Origin: a virus
DNA: 36,874 nucleotides
Reading direction: 5' to 3' (one strand)
IMG/VR virus record: IMGVR_UViG_3300044648_000263
Coordinates: 1 to 36,874 of that record
A program made the position numbers and the translations under genes. Shown here one piece after another: positions 29,646 to 36,406 of this stretch; the stretch's first letter is position 1, and every line of letters begins with the position of its first letter. The notes under the pieces are model-generated. The model searched no databases. It was not told the origin of the DNA and saw only the letters and a program-made list of their open reading frames with translations.

Positions 29646-30061
29646 TCCGACAACGGTTCCATCGGAATCGACCCCTCCACCGACGACGCACCATCTCTCG
29701 ATGGCCGAGACAAAGGGCCGGAGACCCCCATGACTGCCGTCATATACGCCTCCACCATCGCGATGAGCATGTCGGGATCGACCAGACGCAGTCCTTCGGC
29801 ACCGACCGGCGCCACCTCGTATTCGCCCGACTCCGTCTCGACCTCGAAGTTCCACTCGATGATGGCTGGCCCGAACGCTTCGCAGATCTCGCTGAGAACG
29901 TCGCGGGCGTCGGTCGCGCTCATCCTCTTGACGTCAGCGTCAGCCAGCTCCATCAACCGCTCCATCATGGCAATGGACGCTGGCCGACACCGCACGTACA
30001 GTCCCTCGAACTGCTCGTCTTCGAAGGTGAGGCGGTACGCCTTGCGGCGATACCCCTGCAT
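29609..30061 (-). CDS. Tail assembly chaperone (0-frame product)
   Basis: A 150-residue protein: MQGYRRKAYRLTFEDEQFEGLYVRCR, helical MMERLMELADADVKRM, and EAFGPAIIEWNFEVETESGEY. This is the gpG-like chaperone that coats the tape measure during tail assembly. ATG 30061 is chosen because it fits the known N-terminus and lies just after the upstream stop. Its acidic, Ser-rich end is replaced by the -1 frame extension in the longer product. Confidence 0.85.
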   Translation of the reverse strand: MQGYRRKAYRLTFEDEQFEGLYVRCRPASIAMMERLMELADADVKRMSATDARDVLSEICEAFGPAIIEWNFEVETESGEYEVAPVGAEGLRLVDPDMLIAMVEAYMTAVMGVSGPLSRPSRDGASSVEGSIPMEPLSESRESLLAPSES

Positions 30062-30066
30062 CGGTG

Positions 30067-30474
30067 CTACGCCCACGTGGGCACCGCGCCGTCCGCGAGC
30101 ACACCCGGCGCCGTCCACGTCAGCTCACCCGACGCGGCGCGCGTGAGCGAGTAGTCGGTGAACAGCACCTCCGCCGCGAGCGTCTGCCCGGAGATGGTCA
30201 GCGTGACCGTACGCGCCACGCTGGTCGAAGGGACGGTCTTGAACACGTCGTGGCTCAGGCCGGACGCGTCGTTGAATACGCCGGTCGGGTCGACGGAGAA
30301 GTCGGCCAGCAGCAGCAACCGCTCGTACGCCGACTTGTCGATGCCGGTCACGTCCTGAACCCCGCGCGGGGTGGCGAACCCGAAGTTGGTGATGTCGTTT
30401 TTGATCGCCCGGACGTTACCGCCCGAGTCGTCCACGCTGAACGTAGTCCAGCCGAGTCCACTTTCCTTGGTCAT
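30067..30474 (-). CDS. Tail tube-like protein, shorter paralogue
   Basis: A 135-residue protein. It starts MTKESGLG and contains TGIDKSAYERLLLLADFSVDPTGVFNDASG, like the gene at 30927-31673, which starts MTKQSGLG and contains TGIDKSAYERVGG. The rest is beta-rich (ARTVTLTISGQTLAAEVLFTDYSL). Probably a second tail tube or tube-associated protein. The ribosome-binding site is AAGGGGA. Confidence 0.7.
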   Translation of the reverse strand: MTKESGLGWTTFSVDDSGGNVRAIKNDITNFGFATPRGVQDVTGIDKSAYERLLLLADFSVDPTGVFNDASGLSHDVFKTVPSTSVARTVTLTISGQTLAAEVLFTDYSLTRAASGELTWTAPGVLADGAVPTWA

Positions 30475-30477
30475 TTC

Positions 30478-30927
30478 CTATCCCCTTTCAACCATCTTTG
30501 CGATACCCTGCTGGTGCAGTGCGAAGTCTTCCACCCAGTGCTCTGGACGCGTGTGCTGGCGGATGCGGCCGAGCGGCGAGCCCCGCCAGTCGCCGGAGCG
30601 CACGATGTAGAACTCCGGCCGGCCTAGCGGCACACGGTGCGAGGCACTGTCGAAGCAGCGCTGGCCGGCCGGGAAGGTGAACGCCGTCCAACCCTTCTCG
30701 GTGCGCTCCTCGCGGAACGAGCGGCCCGACTCCTTGCGGATGTAGTACGCCTGGCGCTGGCCCAGCTCGGTCCGCTCGTCCACCGCCGTGGCCCACCCCT
30801 GGGTGTGGGGACGGCATTCGACCTCCGCACACGTGGCCGGGCGCGTGTGCGTGGAGAGAGGCGATGAGACCTGGTACGTCTTCATCGCCTGCACCGGCAG
30901 CTTCGGGGGAATACGAAACACGTTCAT
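30478..30927 (-). CDS. Conserved hypothetical tail-region protein
   Basis: A 149-residue basic protein: RIPPKLPVQAMKTYQVSSPLSTHTRPATCAEVECRPHTQGW, RQAYYIRKESGRSFREERTEKGWTAFTFPAGQRCF and EFYIVRSGDWRG. The pattern is familiar from actinophage tail regions, but no function is known. Its position between two tail tube paralogues is unusual. TGATG overlap with the upstream gene. Confidence 0.7.
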   Translation of the reverse strand: MNVFRIPPKLPVQAMKTYQVSSPLSTHTRPATCAEVECRPHTQGWATAVDERTELGQRQAYYIRKESGRSFREERTEKGWTAFTFPAGQRCFDSASHRVPLGRPEFYIVRSGDWRGSPLGRIRQHTRPEHWVEDFALHQQGIAKMVERG

Positions 30928-31673
30928 CAGAACACCACCGCCGTATCGTTGCGAACGGCCACCACGGCGAACGTAACGGAGTCGAACGTTCCGCTCGTCA
31001 CCACGCGTAGGTACCGCTCGATGGTCGCATCACCGGCTGTGGCGATACGTTCTTCCGTCACGCCCGCGACGAGCGTGAAGCCGCCCCCGGTCACGTCCGC
31101 GAAAGCGTCACCGGCCCCATCGTCCGAAGAGGACTGAACCTTGATGGTCACGTCAGTGCCAGTGAACTCGGTGACGTGCAAGAAGAACTGCGCCCCGAAC
31201 GCCGTGCTTCCCGTACCGAAGTCCACCCCCGTGCCGTCGGTGGCGGCCGTGTCGGTGCGCAGGCCGGCCGTCAGGCTCTTGCCCCACTGCAAGCCGAAGT
31301 CGGTCGCCTGCGTCGACACCGCGATTGTCAACGCCCCGTCCTGCGCGCGCGTCGGATCGTAGTTGATCTGTTTGCACACCTGGGACGCCGCCGGGTTGCC
31401 CAGCGTCGTGCCGCGAAAGTAGCTCGCGATCCGACTGGTCCGCGGGAGCGTCGACAGTGCGGCGTGCGCCTGGCCGGTGGCCTTGTTGAAGTACGACACC
31501 CAGTCGATACCGCCGTCGCGCTGGCCGCCGACCCGCTCGTACGCGCTCTTGTCGATGCCCGTCAGGTCGAGCGCCGCCGGCCCACCGCCGATACGCCCCA
31601 GCGAGTTCACGTCACCGGACAGGTTGTACGACCCCAGGTAGAAATTGTCACCGAGCCCTGATTGCTTCGTCAT
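30927..31673 (-). CDS. Major tail protein (tail tube)
   Basis: A 248-residue beta-rich protein: MTKQSGLGDNFYLGSYNLSGDVNSLG, TGIDKSAYERVGGQRDGGIDWVSYFN, and a C-terminal Ig-like or tube-like part (TDVTIKVQSSSDDGAGDAF, EERIATAGDATIERYLRVV). This fits the tail tube subunit of siphoviruses infecting actinobacteria. It is located after the tail terminator and before the chaperone, as expected. Confidence 0.82.
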   Translation of the reverse strand: MTKQSGLGDNFYLGSYNLSGDVNSLGRIGGGPAALDLTGIDKSAYERVGGQRDGGIDWVSYFNKATGQAHAALSTLPRTSRIASYFRGTTLGNPAASQVCKQINYDPTRAQDGALTIAVSTQATDFGLQWGKSLTAGLRTDTAATDGTGVDFGTGSTAFGAQFFLHVTEFTGTDVTIKVQSSSDDGAGDAFADVTGGGFTLVAGVTEERIATAGDATIERYLRVVTSGTFDSVTFAVVAVRNDTAVVF

Positions 31674-31677
31674 CTGC

Positions 31678-32145
31678 TCACCTCGCCTGTGTCCACGCGT
31701 CGAAGAACATCACCGGTACGGACAGGGTCATCACGCGGAACATCTTCTTATCGATCTCCAGGTAGCCGGCCGCCCCGCCCAGCGCCGGCCCGTGGGTACC
31801 GAGCAGGTCGACTTCGGCCCCCGTGGTCCCCAGGTCGAAGTCGGCGGCGTAGGCGGCCATCAGCGCGCCGGCCGCCTTGACGATGTTCGGATCGATGGCG
31901 TCGGCAGGCTCTTGCAGCATCGAGCTGTAGACCCGCAGGCTGAACACCACCAGGGCGGACGTAACGGCCAGACCCGACGTCTTCGCCACCGCCGCCATCC
32001 GATCGGCCCACACCGCCGCCGTCAGGCCGCGCACACTCGGCGCGGACTTCGGCTCGGCACCGTTGACAGCCTCGAACCAGCCCGACGCGGCGGCCGCCGA
32101 CGTGAGCCGGTCCAACGCCGTCCCCAAGTCGTCGTCGAAGCTCAT
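31678..32145 (-). CDS. Tail terminator-like protein
   Basis: A 155-residue protein, MSFDDDLGTALDRLTSAAAASGWFEAVNG, VFSLRVYSSMLQEPADAIDPN and EVDLLGTHGPALGGAAGYLEIDKKMFRVMTL. The size, alpha/beta pattern and position between the gp10-like protein and the tail tube fit a tail terminator, which caps the tube. ATGA overlap with the upstream gene. Assignment is by position and general resemblance. Confidence 0.68.
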   Translation of the reverse strand: MSFDDDLGTALDRLTSAAAASGWFEAVNGAEPKSAPSVRGLTAAVWADRMAAVAKTSGLAVTSALVVFSLRVYSSMLQEPADAIDPNIVKAAGALMAAYAADFDLGTTGAEVDLLGTHGPALGGAAGYLEIDKKMFRVMTLSVPVMFFDAWTQAR

Positions 32146-32540
32146 CCCGACCCGCCCCCCAGCCGCGCCATCATCCGCCGGTGGACCACGGCCACCAGCT
32201 CGGGCACGCGCACCTGCGTGCGCTGGGCCGAACGACGAAACGCCGCGTAGCCCTTGAACCGGGTACGCCGGTTGCGCTCGCTGACCCCCTCGAGCCAGGG
32301 CCCGTAGATCACGCCGCGATCGTGCGTCACCATGTCCGCCACCTGGCGTTCGGTCGTAATCTGCGTCTCGTAGTAGGGGGTCGGCCGCTTGATGTTCTGG
32401 TCCAGGATGAGATGCACTTCCGCCTGCGCGGCGGCGGCCACCTCGCGCTGGGCCGCGTCGCTGAACTCGGCCACGATGCGCGGCGCCAACCCGTCCAGCA
32501 GGGGGCCGGCCATCCTGAAGTCGAGCTGAATGTCGGCCAT
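32142..32540 (-). CDS. HK97 gp10-like head-tail joining protein
   Basis: A 132-residue protein: MADIQLDFRMAGPLLDGLAPRI, helical AQREVAAAAQAEVHLIL, then YYETQITTERQ and YGPWLEGVSERNRRTRFKGYAAFRR. The C-terminal GPWLEG...R.RF.GY pattern is typical of actinophage gp10-like neck proteins. ATG 32540 overlaps the upstream stop as TGATG. Confidence 0.75.
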   Translation of the reverse strand: MADIQLDFRMAGPLLDGLAPRIVAEFSDAAQREVAAAAQAEVHLILDQNIKRPTPYYETQITTERQVADMVTHDRGVIYGPWLEGVSERNRRTRFKGYAAFRRSAQRTQVRVPELVAVVHRRMMARLGGGSG

Positions 32541-33586
32541 CAGACGGCCCACGTCCGGCCCTTGCGGCACAGCGGCGAAGCCTGCACCCGCTTGCGCAGG
32601 TCCATCAGCCCCTTGCCGGCGCTCTCCCGCTCGTTGTCACCCGAGCCGGCGGTCCGGGCGTAGCCGGCGCCGGCCTGTAGGCGCTCCACCACAGCCTCGG
32701 CGATGGTGAGCTGCTGGGCCAGGGCCGGCGCTCGCCACACGGTCAGCGCGGCGGCCGTGCTGTGCGTCGCCGCCGTGGTGCCGGCCGCGCCGCGCTCCAC
32801 CGTCAGCGTGCGCGCGGCGTAGATGTCCGCCCCGTTGGTGTGCGCGGCCAGCACAGTGCCGTCGGTGGCGCGCTTGACGATCAGGTTGTTCCCGGCGATC
32901 GCCTGCACCGTCATCCGCTCGGAGTCGATGAGGATCGTTTCGCCCTTGGCGAACGAGGTGCCCGACGACACGGGGACGGTGGTGTTGGCCAGGCTCGCCG
33001 TGAGGTTCCCGCCGAGATTGACCGTGGTGTCGGTCAACGTCCGGTCGGTGACGAGCATCCGCTCAGAGTCGACCTTGATGAGTGAGCCGACCCCCACGAA
33101 GGGGCTGGAGGTGACGTCGATATCCGTCTCGGAAGCGTCCAGCGCTTCGGCGAGGGCGCCGGCCGAGCGGGACTCGTCGGTGTACCCCCACAGGCCGAGC
33201 AGGGCGATCGCCCGCTGATGCGTACTGGCGTTCGAGGCGAACGCGCCGGACGTCGACAGGTCGATCTCCACCCGGTCGTACGGTGGGCCCGAGTTGGCCG
33301 GGCCGAGCTGATAGCTCGCGATGGCGGTGCCGCCGGCCGTCAGGGACGTCGCGGAGATCAGCCCGTGCTTACCGAGCCAGAGTCGGTAGTAGGCGGTGCC
33401 CTGATCGTTCGGCCAGTCCCAGTACTTGGTGGCCAGGACGGGGTGCAGGTGGTCGCGATGGCACAGCGCGTCGACAGCGGCCATGGCGCCCCGCAGAGCG
33501 TCATCGACTTCCGCGTCGTCGTAGGCGGAAGCGGTGGAGCCGAGGGCGGTTTTCACCTGCTCCCGTGTTGCGTACCCGATGCCCAT
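32540..33586 (-). CDS. Head-tail connector (adaptor) protein with inserted beta domain
   Basis: A 348-residue protein. The ends look like a gp6-type connector: GYATREQVKTALGSTASAYDDAEVDDALRGAMAAVDALC at the N-terminus and QQLTIAEAVVERLQAGAGYAR with LMDLRKRVQAS at the C-terminus. The middle (about 150-270) is a beta insert with repeated TVNLGGNLTAS, DSERMLVTDRTL and DSERMTVQAI patterns, which may decorate the neck. ATG 33586 has an AAGGG ribosome-binding site; an upstream ATG at 33601 does not. Confidence 0.78.
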   Translation of the reverse strand: MGIGYATREQVKTALGSTASAYDDAEVDDALRGAMAAVDALCHRDHLHPVLATKYWDWPNDQGTAYYRLWLGKHGLISATSLTAGGTAIASYQLGPANSGPPYDRVEIDLSTSGAFASNASTHQRAIALLGLWGYTDESRSAGALAEALDASETDIDVTSSPFVGVGSLIKVDSERMLVTDRTLTDTTVNLGGNLTASLANTTVPVSSGTSFAKGETILIDSERMTVQAIAGNNLIVKRATDGTVLAAHTNGADIYAARTLTVERGAAGTTAATHSTAAALTVWRAPALAQQLTIAEAVVERLQAGAGYARTAGSGDNERESAGKGLMDLRKRVQASPLCRKGRTWAV

Positions 33587-33601
33587 CCTGTGCCCTTGCA
33601 T

Positions 33602-33720
33602 TCTTGGCCGGCCGCGGTCCGGCCGCGAGCGGGAGAGGCGGTATTCAGTTGTCGACGACCGGCGGCCACACCCTCAGTTTCCCCGGGCCCGCCGCCCCTT
33701 CCAACAAGCGGACCGCCCTG
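33602..33720 (-). other. 119-base intergenic gap without recognised features
   Basis: This is the longest gap in the neck-gene cluster. It is GC-rich with several G/C runs, but I see no convincing promoter, hairpin or small ORF with a ribosome-binding site. Confidence 0.4.
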
Positions 33721-34452
33721 CTACTGCGGTCGCCAGCCGTCGTAAGGACAGTAGAGCACACCGCCGGGCCCTTGCCGTAGAGGTTCTCCGTCGTTGGGGC
33801 AGGCGATCGCCGCCCGGCCGGATTCCTCCGCCGCGATGGCGCGAGCTTCCTTCACGTAATTGAGCAACGAGTGCCAGCCGCCCCCGGCCGTGGCCACGAC
33901 CGCCGCCGAGCCGGTGGCGCGCACCTCGACATCCAGCCCGCCCAGCACCACGCTGATGGCGCCGGTGAGCGCGTCGCCGATGATCACATCGGCGAAGTAG
34001 CAGTTGTCCCCGCCGTCCCCGTTCGGGAAGGCGACGGCTCCGGAGGTGATGAAACGGCCGTTGACCGTTCCACCCGAGCCGTTGGCAGGGGCGGTGATGA
34101 CCCCGTTGACCAGCCCGCCCACGAACAGATCCACCGTAGCCACGTAGCAGTTGACCGGCCCGTACGCGCTAACCACTTTGGTGCCCGCGGCGACGAGTAT
34201 GGGCGTGTCGTACAGCGCCACATTCCACGCGCCCGTGACGTTCGCCCCGTACTCCTTGCGCGCCAGCTCCACGCCGTCGGCCGTCCATAGCAGCTGGTAC
34301 GGGGTGGTCGACAGTGCCGACGTCGCGGCGAAGCGCCGGCCCCCCAGCACGTACACGTCGCGGGAGAACTCCAGCTCAGTACCCAGGTTGTACGTGTTGT
34401 CCGTTTCGTTGGGGAGGACCGGCTCCTGCGTGGTGAATAGCGAGATACCCAC
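33721..34452 (-). CDS. DUF4082-like virion protein with C-terminal zinc ribbon
   Basis: A 243-residue protein. The N-terminal ~155 residues (SLFTTQEPVLPNETDNTYNLG, LEFSRDVYVLGGRRF, AYGPVNCYVATVDLF) resemble a DUF4082-type beta sandwich seen in phage and cell-surface proteins. The end, CPNDGEPLRQGPGGVLYCPYDGWRPQ, has two Cys pairs or singles suited to a zinc knuckle and is a recurring ending in actinophage virion proteins. It may sit on the head surface. GTG 34452 has no clear ribosome-binding site. Confidence 0.7.
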   Translation of the reverse strand: MGISLFTTQEPVLPNETDNTYNLGTELEFSRDVYVLGGRRFAATSALSTTPYQLLWTADGVELARKEYGANVTGAWNVALYDTPILVAAGTKVVSAYGPVNCYVATVDLFVGGLVNGVITAPANGSGGTVNGRFITSGAVAFPNGDGGDNCYFADVIIGDALTGAISVVLGGLDVEVRATGSAAVVATAGGGWHSLLNYVKEARAIAAEESGRAAIACPNDGEPLRQGPGGVLYCPYDGWRPQ

Positions 34453-34458
34453 GGAAGA

Positions 34459-34824
34459 TCAGCTCGCTACGGACAAGGCGGCGTCGAAGTCTCCGCTGGC
34501 CACGGTCACATTGTCCCCGGCCGTCGCCGCCACCGGTGCGACCATCTCGCCAGTCCAGCCGCACGAGCCGCCGGTCTCCGCGCTCCACCCCGACACGTGC
34601 GTCCACGTCTCCGTCGCGGCAACCGCGGCCCAGGCGAGGGGGGAACTCGAGGTTGCCGCCCCGCTGGCCACCGAGACTTCCACCTGCTTGCGTGTCGTCT
34701 CGATCGCGGGTGAGTCGGTACCGCCCGAGCCGGGCGCGCCGATGTGCATCTTCACCCACGGGTAGGCGGCGAACAACGCCGTCAAGGCACTGTTCGCCGC
34801 CGCCGTGGTGAACCCCAGGGCCAC
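34459..34824 (-). CDS. Small virion-associated protein
   Basis: A 121-residue beta-rich, Ala/Ser/Thr-rich protein: MALGFTTAAANSALTALFAAYPWVKMHIGAPGSGGTDSPA. The HIGAPGSGGT start resembles short phage fibre or decoration proteins. GTG 34824 overlaps little with the upstream stop. The role is inferred from the position among head genes. Confidence 0.65.
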   Translation of the reverse strand: MALGFTTAAANSALTALFAAYPWVKMHIGAPGSGGTDSPAIETTRKQVEVSVASGAATSSSPLAWAAVAATETWTHVSGWSAETGGSCGWTGEMVAPVAATAGDNVTVASGDFDAALSVAS

Positions 34825-34826
34825 TG

Positions 34827-35225
34827 CTACTTCTCGGTGTTCTTGCCGCGCTTGCTGGTCGACTTGGGCTCGACCGCCGGCGCGTCCTCCGGGGCGGCCA
34901 GGCCGGACTCGTACAGCGCGACGGGCTCGCGCGGCTCGTCGTCGGCCGGCGGCAGCGCTTCGCCGGTACCGTCGCCGGTCAGCTCCCGCTCATCGTCGGT
35001 CCTCTCTCGCGGCTCGTCGCTGTCCGCTTCCTTGCGCTCCGCATCCTCGTACGTGACGTGACGCGGTTCCAGGATGCCCTCGTACGTCGGGCCGTAGGCC
35101 TTGCTGATCTTCGGCATCTGATCTCCCTCTGTCGCTTCGTGGTACGACCCGCTACCGCACTGCGGGCACCGGTCAGCGCCCACCGAATAGAGCGAGCCGC
35201 ACTCCTCGCATACCCACAACGCCAT
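34827..35225 (-). CDS. Zinc-ribbon head protein with disordered acidic tail
   Basis: A 132-residue protein. The N-terminus CEECGSLYSVGADRCPQCGS (about 6-25) is a textbook CxxC-CxxC zinc ribbon. Residues 37-60 are conserved-looking (MPKISKAYGPTYEGILEPRHV), and the remainder is charged and disordered, ending in Lys. Such proteins are common next to actinophage capsid genes; function is unknown, possibly a capsid or neck adaptor. Alternative internal starts exist, but ATG 35225 keeps the ribbon. Confidence 0.75.
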   Translation of the reverse strand: MALWVCEECGSLYSVGADRCPQCGSGSYHEATEGDQMPKISKAYGPTYEGILEPRHVTYEDAERKEADSDEPRERTDDERELTGDGTGEALPPADDEPREPVALYESGLAAPEDAPAVEPKSTSKRGKNTEK

Positions 35226-35228
35226 GGC

Positions 35229-35684
35229 TCAGGCCGCGACGATCGTGGCGCCGTCTTCGATCGGCACGTACGTCAGGTACCACGTGATACCGCCGTCGGC
35301 ACCGGTCGCGGTCACCTGCTCGATGGTGCCGGCATCGACCACGAGCGGCCGGGTCGACAGCGGAGCCACCCCCACGCCGAAGAGCGGGGTGTCGCCGGTC
35401 AGGCCGGGAAAGCCGATCAGCGATCCGGCCGGAGTGTCGGTGGTGCCCAGGTCGGTCGCGGCGAAGATATCCTTCGTCGCCCCCGTGGTGGGGTTGGCCT
35501 GAAGCTTCACCGTGTTGGCCACCGTGATGGCCGTGGTCACCTTGCCGAACATCGACGTGATGAGACACAGGCCCGAGATGGTGAACAGGGTCTTCGTCTC
35601 CACCACCAGTGGCGTGTAGGCCTTGCTGACGACGACGCCGAACGCCGACTTGGTGTAGGCCGCGGACGGGTTGAGAACGCTCAT
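35229..35684 (-). CDS. Virion structural protein, possible capsid decoration
   Basis: A 151-residue beta-rich protein: SKAYTPLVVETKTLFTISGLCLITSMFGKVTTAITVANTVKLQANPTTGATKDIFAATDLG... ending ITWYLTYVPIEDGATIVAA. The LFTISG..I...G.VTTAI and TKLQ.NPT.GAT patterns recur in phage head-region proteins I know. It is just downstream of the capsid gene, so decoration or cement is likely, but unproven. Confidence 0.68.
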   Translation of the reverse strand: MSVLNPSAAYTKSAFGVVVSKAYTPLVVETKTLFTISGLCLITSMFGKVTTAITVANTVKLQANPTTGATKDIFAATDLGTTDTPAGSLIGFPGLTGDTPLFGVGVAPLSTRPLVVDAGTIEQVTATGADGGITWYLTYVPIEDGATIVAA

Positions 35685-35695
35685 GTCCGCCCCCC

Positions 35696-36196
35696 CTACG
35701 CCTGCGGGTTGGGCAGGTTGACAGCCGAGCGCGGATTGTACAGGTCACGCAGAATGTAGAGCACGCTCACGTACTTGGACCCATTGGTACCGAGGTCAGG
35801 CACGTCCAACGAAACCCATTCGTAGCCGTCGGCCAGCTCCACCGCGTCGACCTCGATCACGAGCAGACTCTGTTCGCTGGCGCCGTCGGCGTCGGTGATC
35901 TCGCTCGCCGCGGCCTGCGTGGTGCGCGTCCACGTCTCGTCACCGTCGAGCGTGGTCTCCGCCTTCGTGTAGTAGTGGTCGATGACGTCGAGATCCGCGC
36001 TCGTACCGCCGGATGCGGCGGTGTGCTGGCGCAGGTCGACATCGAGCCGGTCGGTCGAGCCGGCCGAGCTGACGACCACGATCGTCACGCCGCTGGCCTT
36101 GCTCAGGTGGACCCGGTTTCCCGTGATCGCACCGCCAACGGCGTCGGTGGGTACGGCGCCCACCGAGATGTCGAAGAGCCTTCCGAGTGCTTCCAT
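35696..36196 (-). CDS. Virion structural protein downstream of the capsid gene
   Basis: A 166-residue protein: MEALGRLFDISVGAVPTDAVGG, TIVVVSSAGSTDRLDVDLRQH, GGTSADLDVIDHYYTKAETTLDGDETWTR. This pattern (LFDI.VGAVP and GGTSADLDV) is recurrent in actinophage head modules; function is unknown. ATG 36196 has a strong GGAGAGG site. An in-frame GTG at 36265 would add a repeat-containing extension (GNQPPTGADIQGGNQPPPG). Confidence 0.7.
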   Translation of the reverse strand: MEALGRLFDISVGAVPTDAVGGAITGNRVHLSKASGVTIVVVSSAGSTDRLDVDLRQHTAASGGTSADLDVIDHYYTKAETTLDGDETWTRTTQAAASEITDADGASEQSLLVIEVDAVELADGYEWVSLDVPDLGTNGSKYVSVLYILRDLYNPRSAVNLPNPQA

Positions 36197-36212
36197 ATCT
36201 GCCTCTCCGGGC

Positions 36213-36262
36213 GGGGGTTGATTGCCACCCTGGATATCGGCCCCCGTGGGGGGTTGATTGCC
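36213..36262. repeat. Short direct repeat GGGGGTTGATTGCC
   Basis: Two 14-base copies at 36213-36226 and 36249-36262, 36 bases apart, in the gap upstream of gene 35696-36196. On the minus strand they read GNQPP twice in frame with that gene, so they may be a coding extension or a recent duplication. Confidence 0.6.
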
Positions 36263-36278
36263 CACGGTGGGCTGTGCG

Positions 36279-36359
36279 TGGGGACCGGGAGACTTGCACT
36301 CCCACTGCGCTAGATCTAGTCACGAGCCTAGATGCGCGTGCTTCTTACACCATGTCCCC
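36279..36359 (-). ncRNA. tRNA-like structure (3), Thr-CGU-like loop
   Basis: On the minus strand, GGGGAC/GTCCCC form a 6-bp acceptor followed by A. The D-arm GTGT-AAGAA-GCAC lacks the usual GG of the loop. The T-arm is GGGAG-TGCAAGT-CTCCC. The anticodon position has a long stem (ATCTAG/CTAGAT, plus GCGC/GCGC beyond a CTA bulge) closing GCTCGTGA; without the first G this is CTCGTGA, a normal loop with U33 and anticodon CGU (Thr). The elongated stem is not canonical. It lies between the capsid and the next head gene. Confidence 0.4.
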
Positions 36360-36362
36360 AGA

Positions 36363-36401
36363 TCCACAGTGAAGCCCATCTCCAATAAGCTCCACTGTGG
36401 A
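36363..36401. other. Hairpin after the capsid gene
   Basis: TCCACAGTG (36363-36371) and CACTGTGGA (36393-36401) form a 9-bp stem with a 21-base loop, starting six bases past the capsid stop in the leftward direction. Without a U-run it is more likely an mRNA stabiliser or attenuator that sets capsid expression above the genes downstream. Confidence 0.55.
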
Positions 36402-36406
36402 CGGTG

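Noticed and set aside
36197-36265. N-terminal extension of gene 35696-36196 from GTG 36265
   Set aside because: The extension is a low-complexity GNQPP repeat, and the downstream ATG 36196 has a strong ribosome-binding site; kept only as an alternative.
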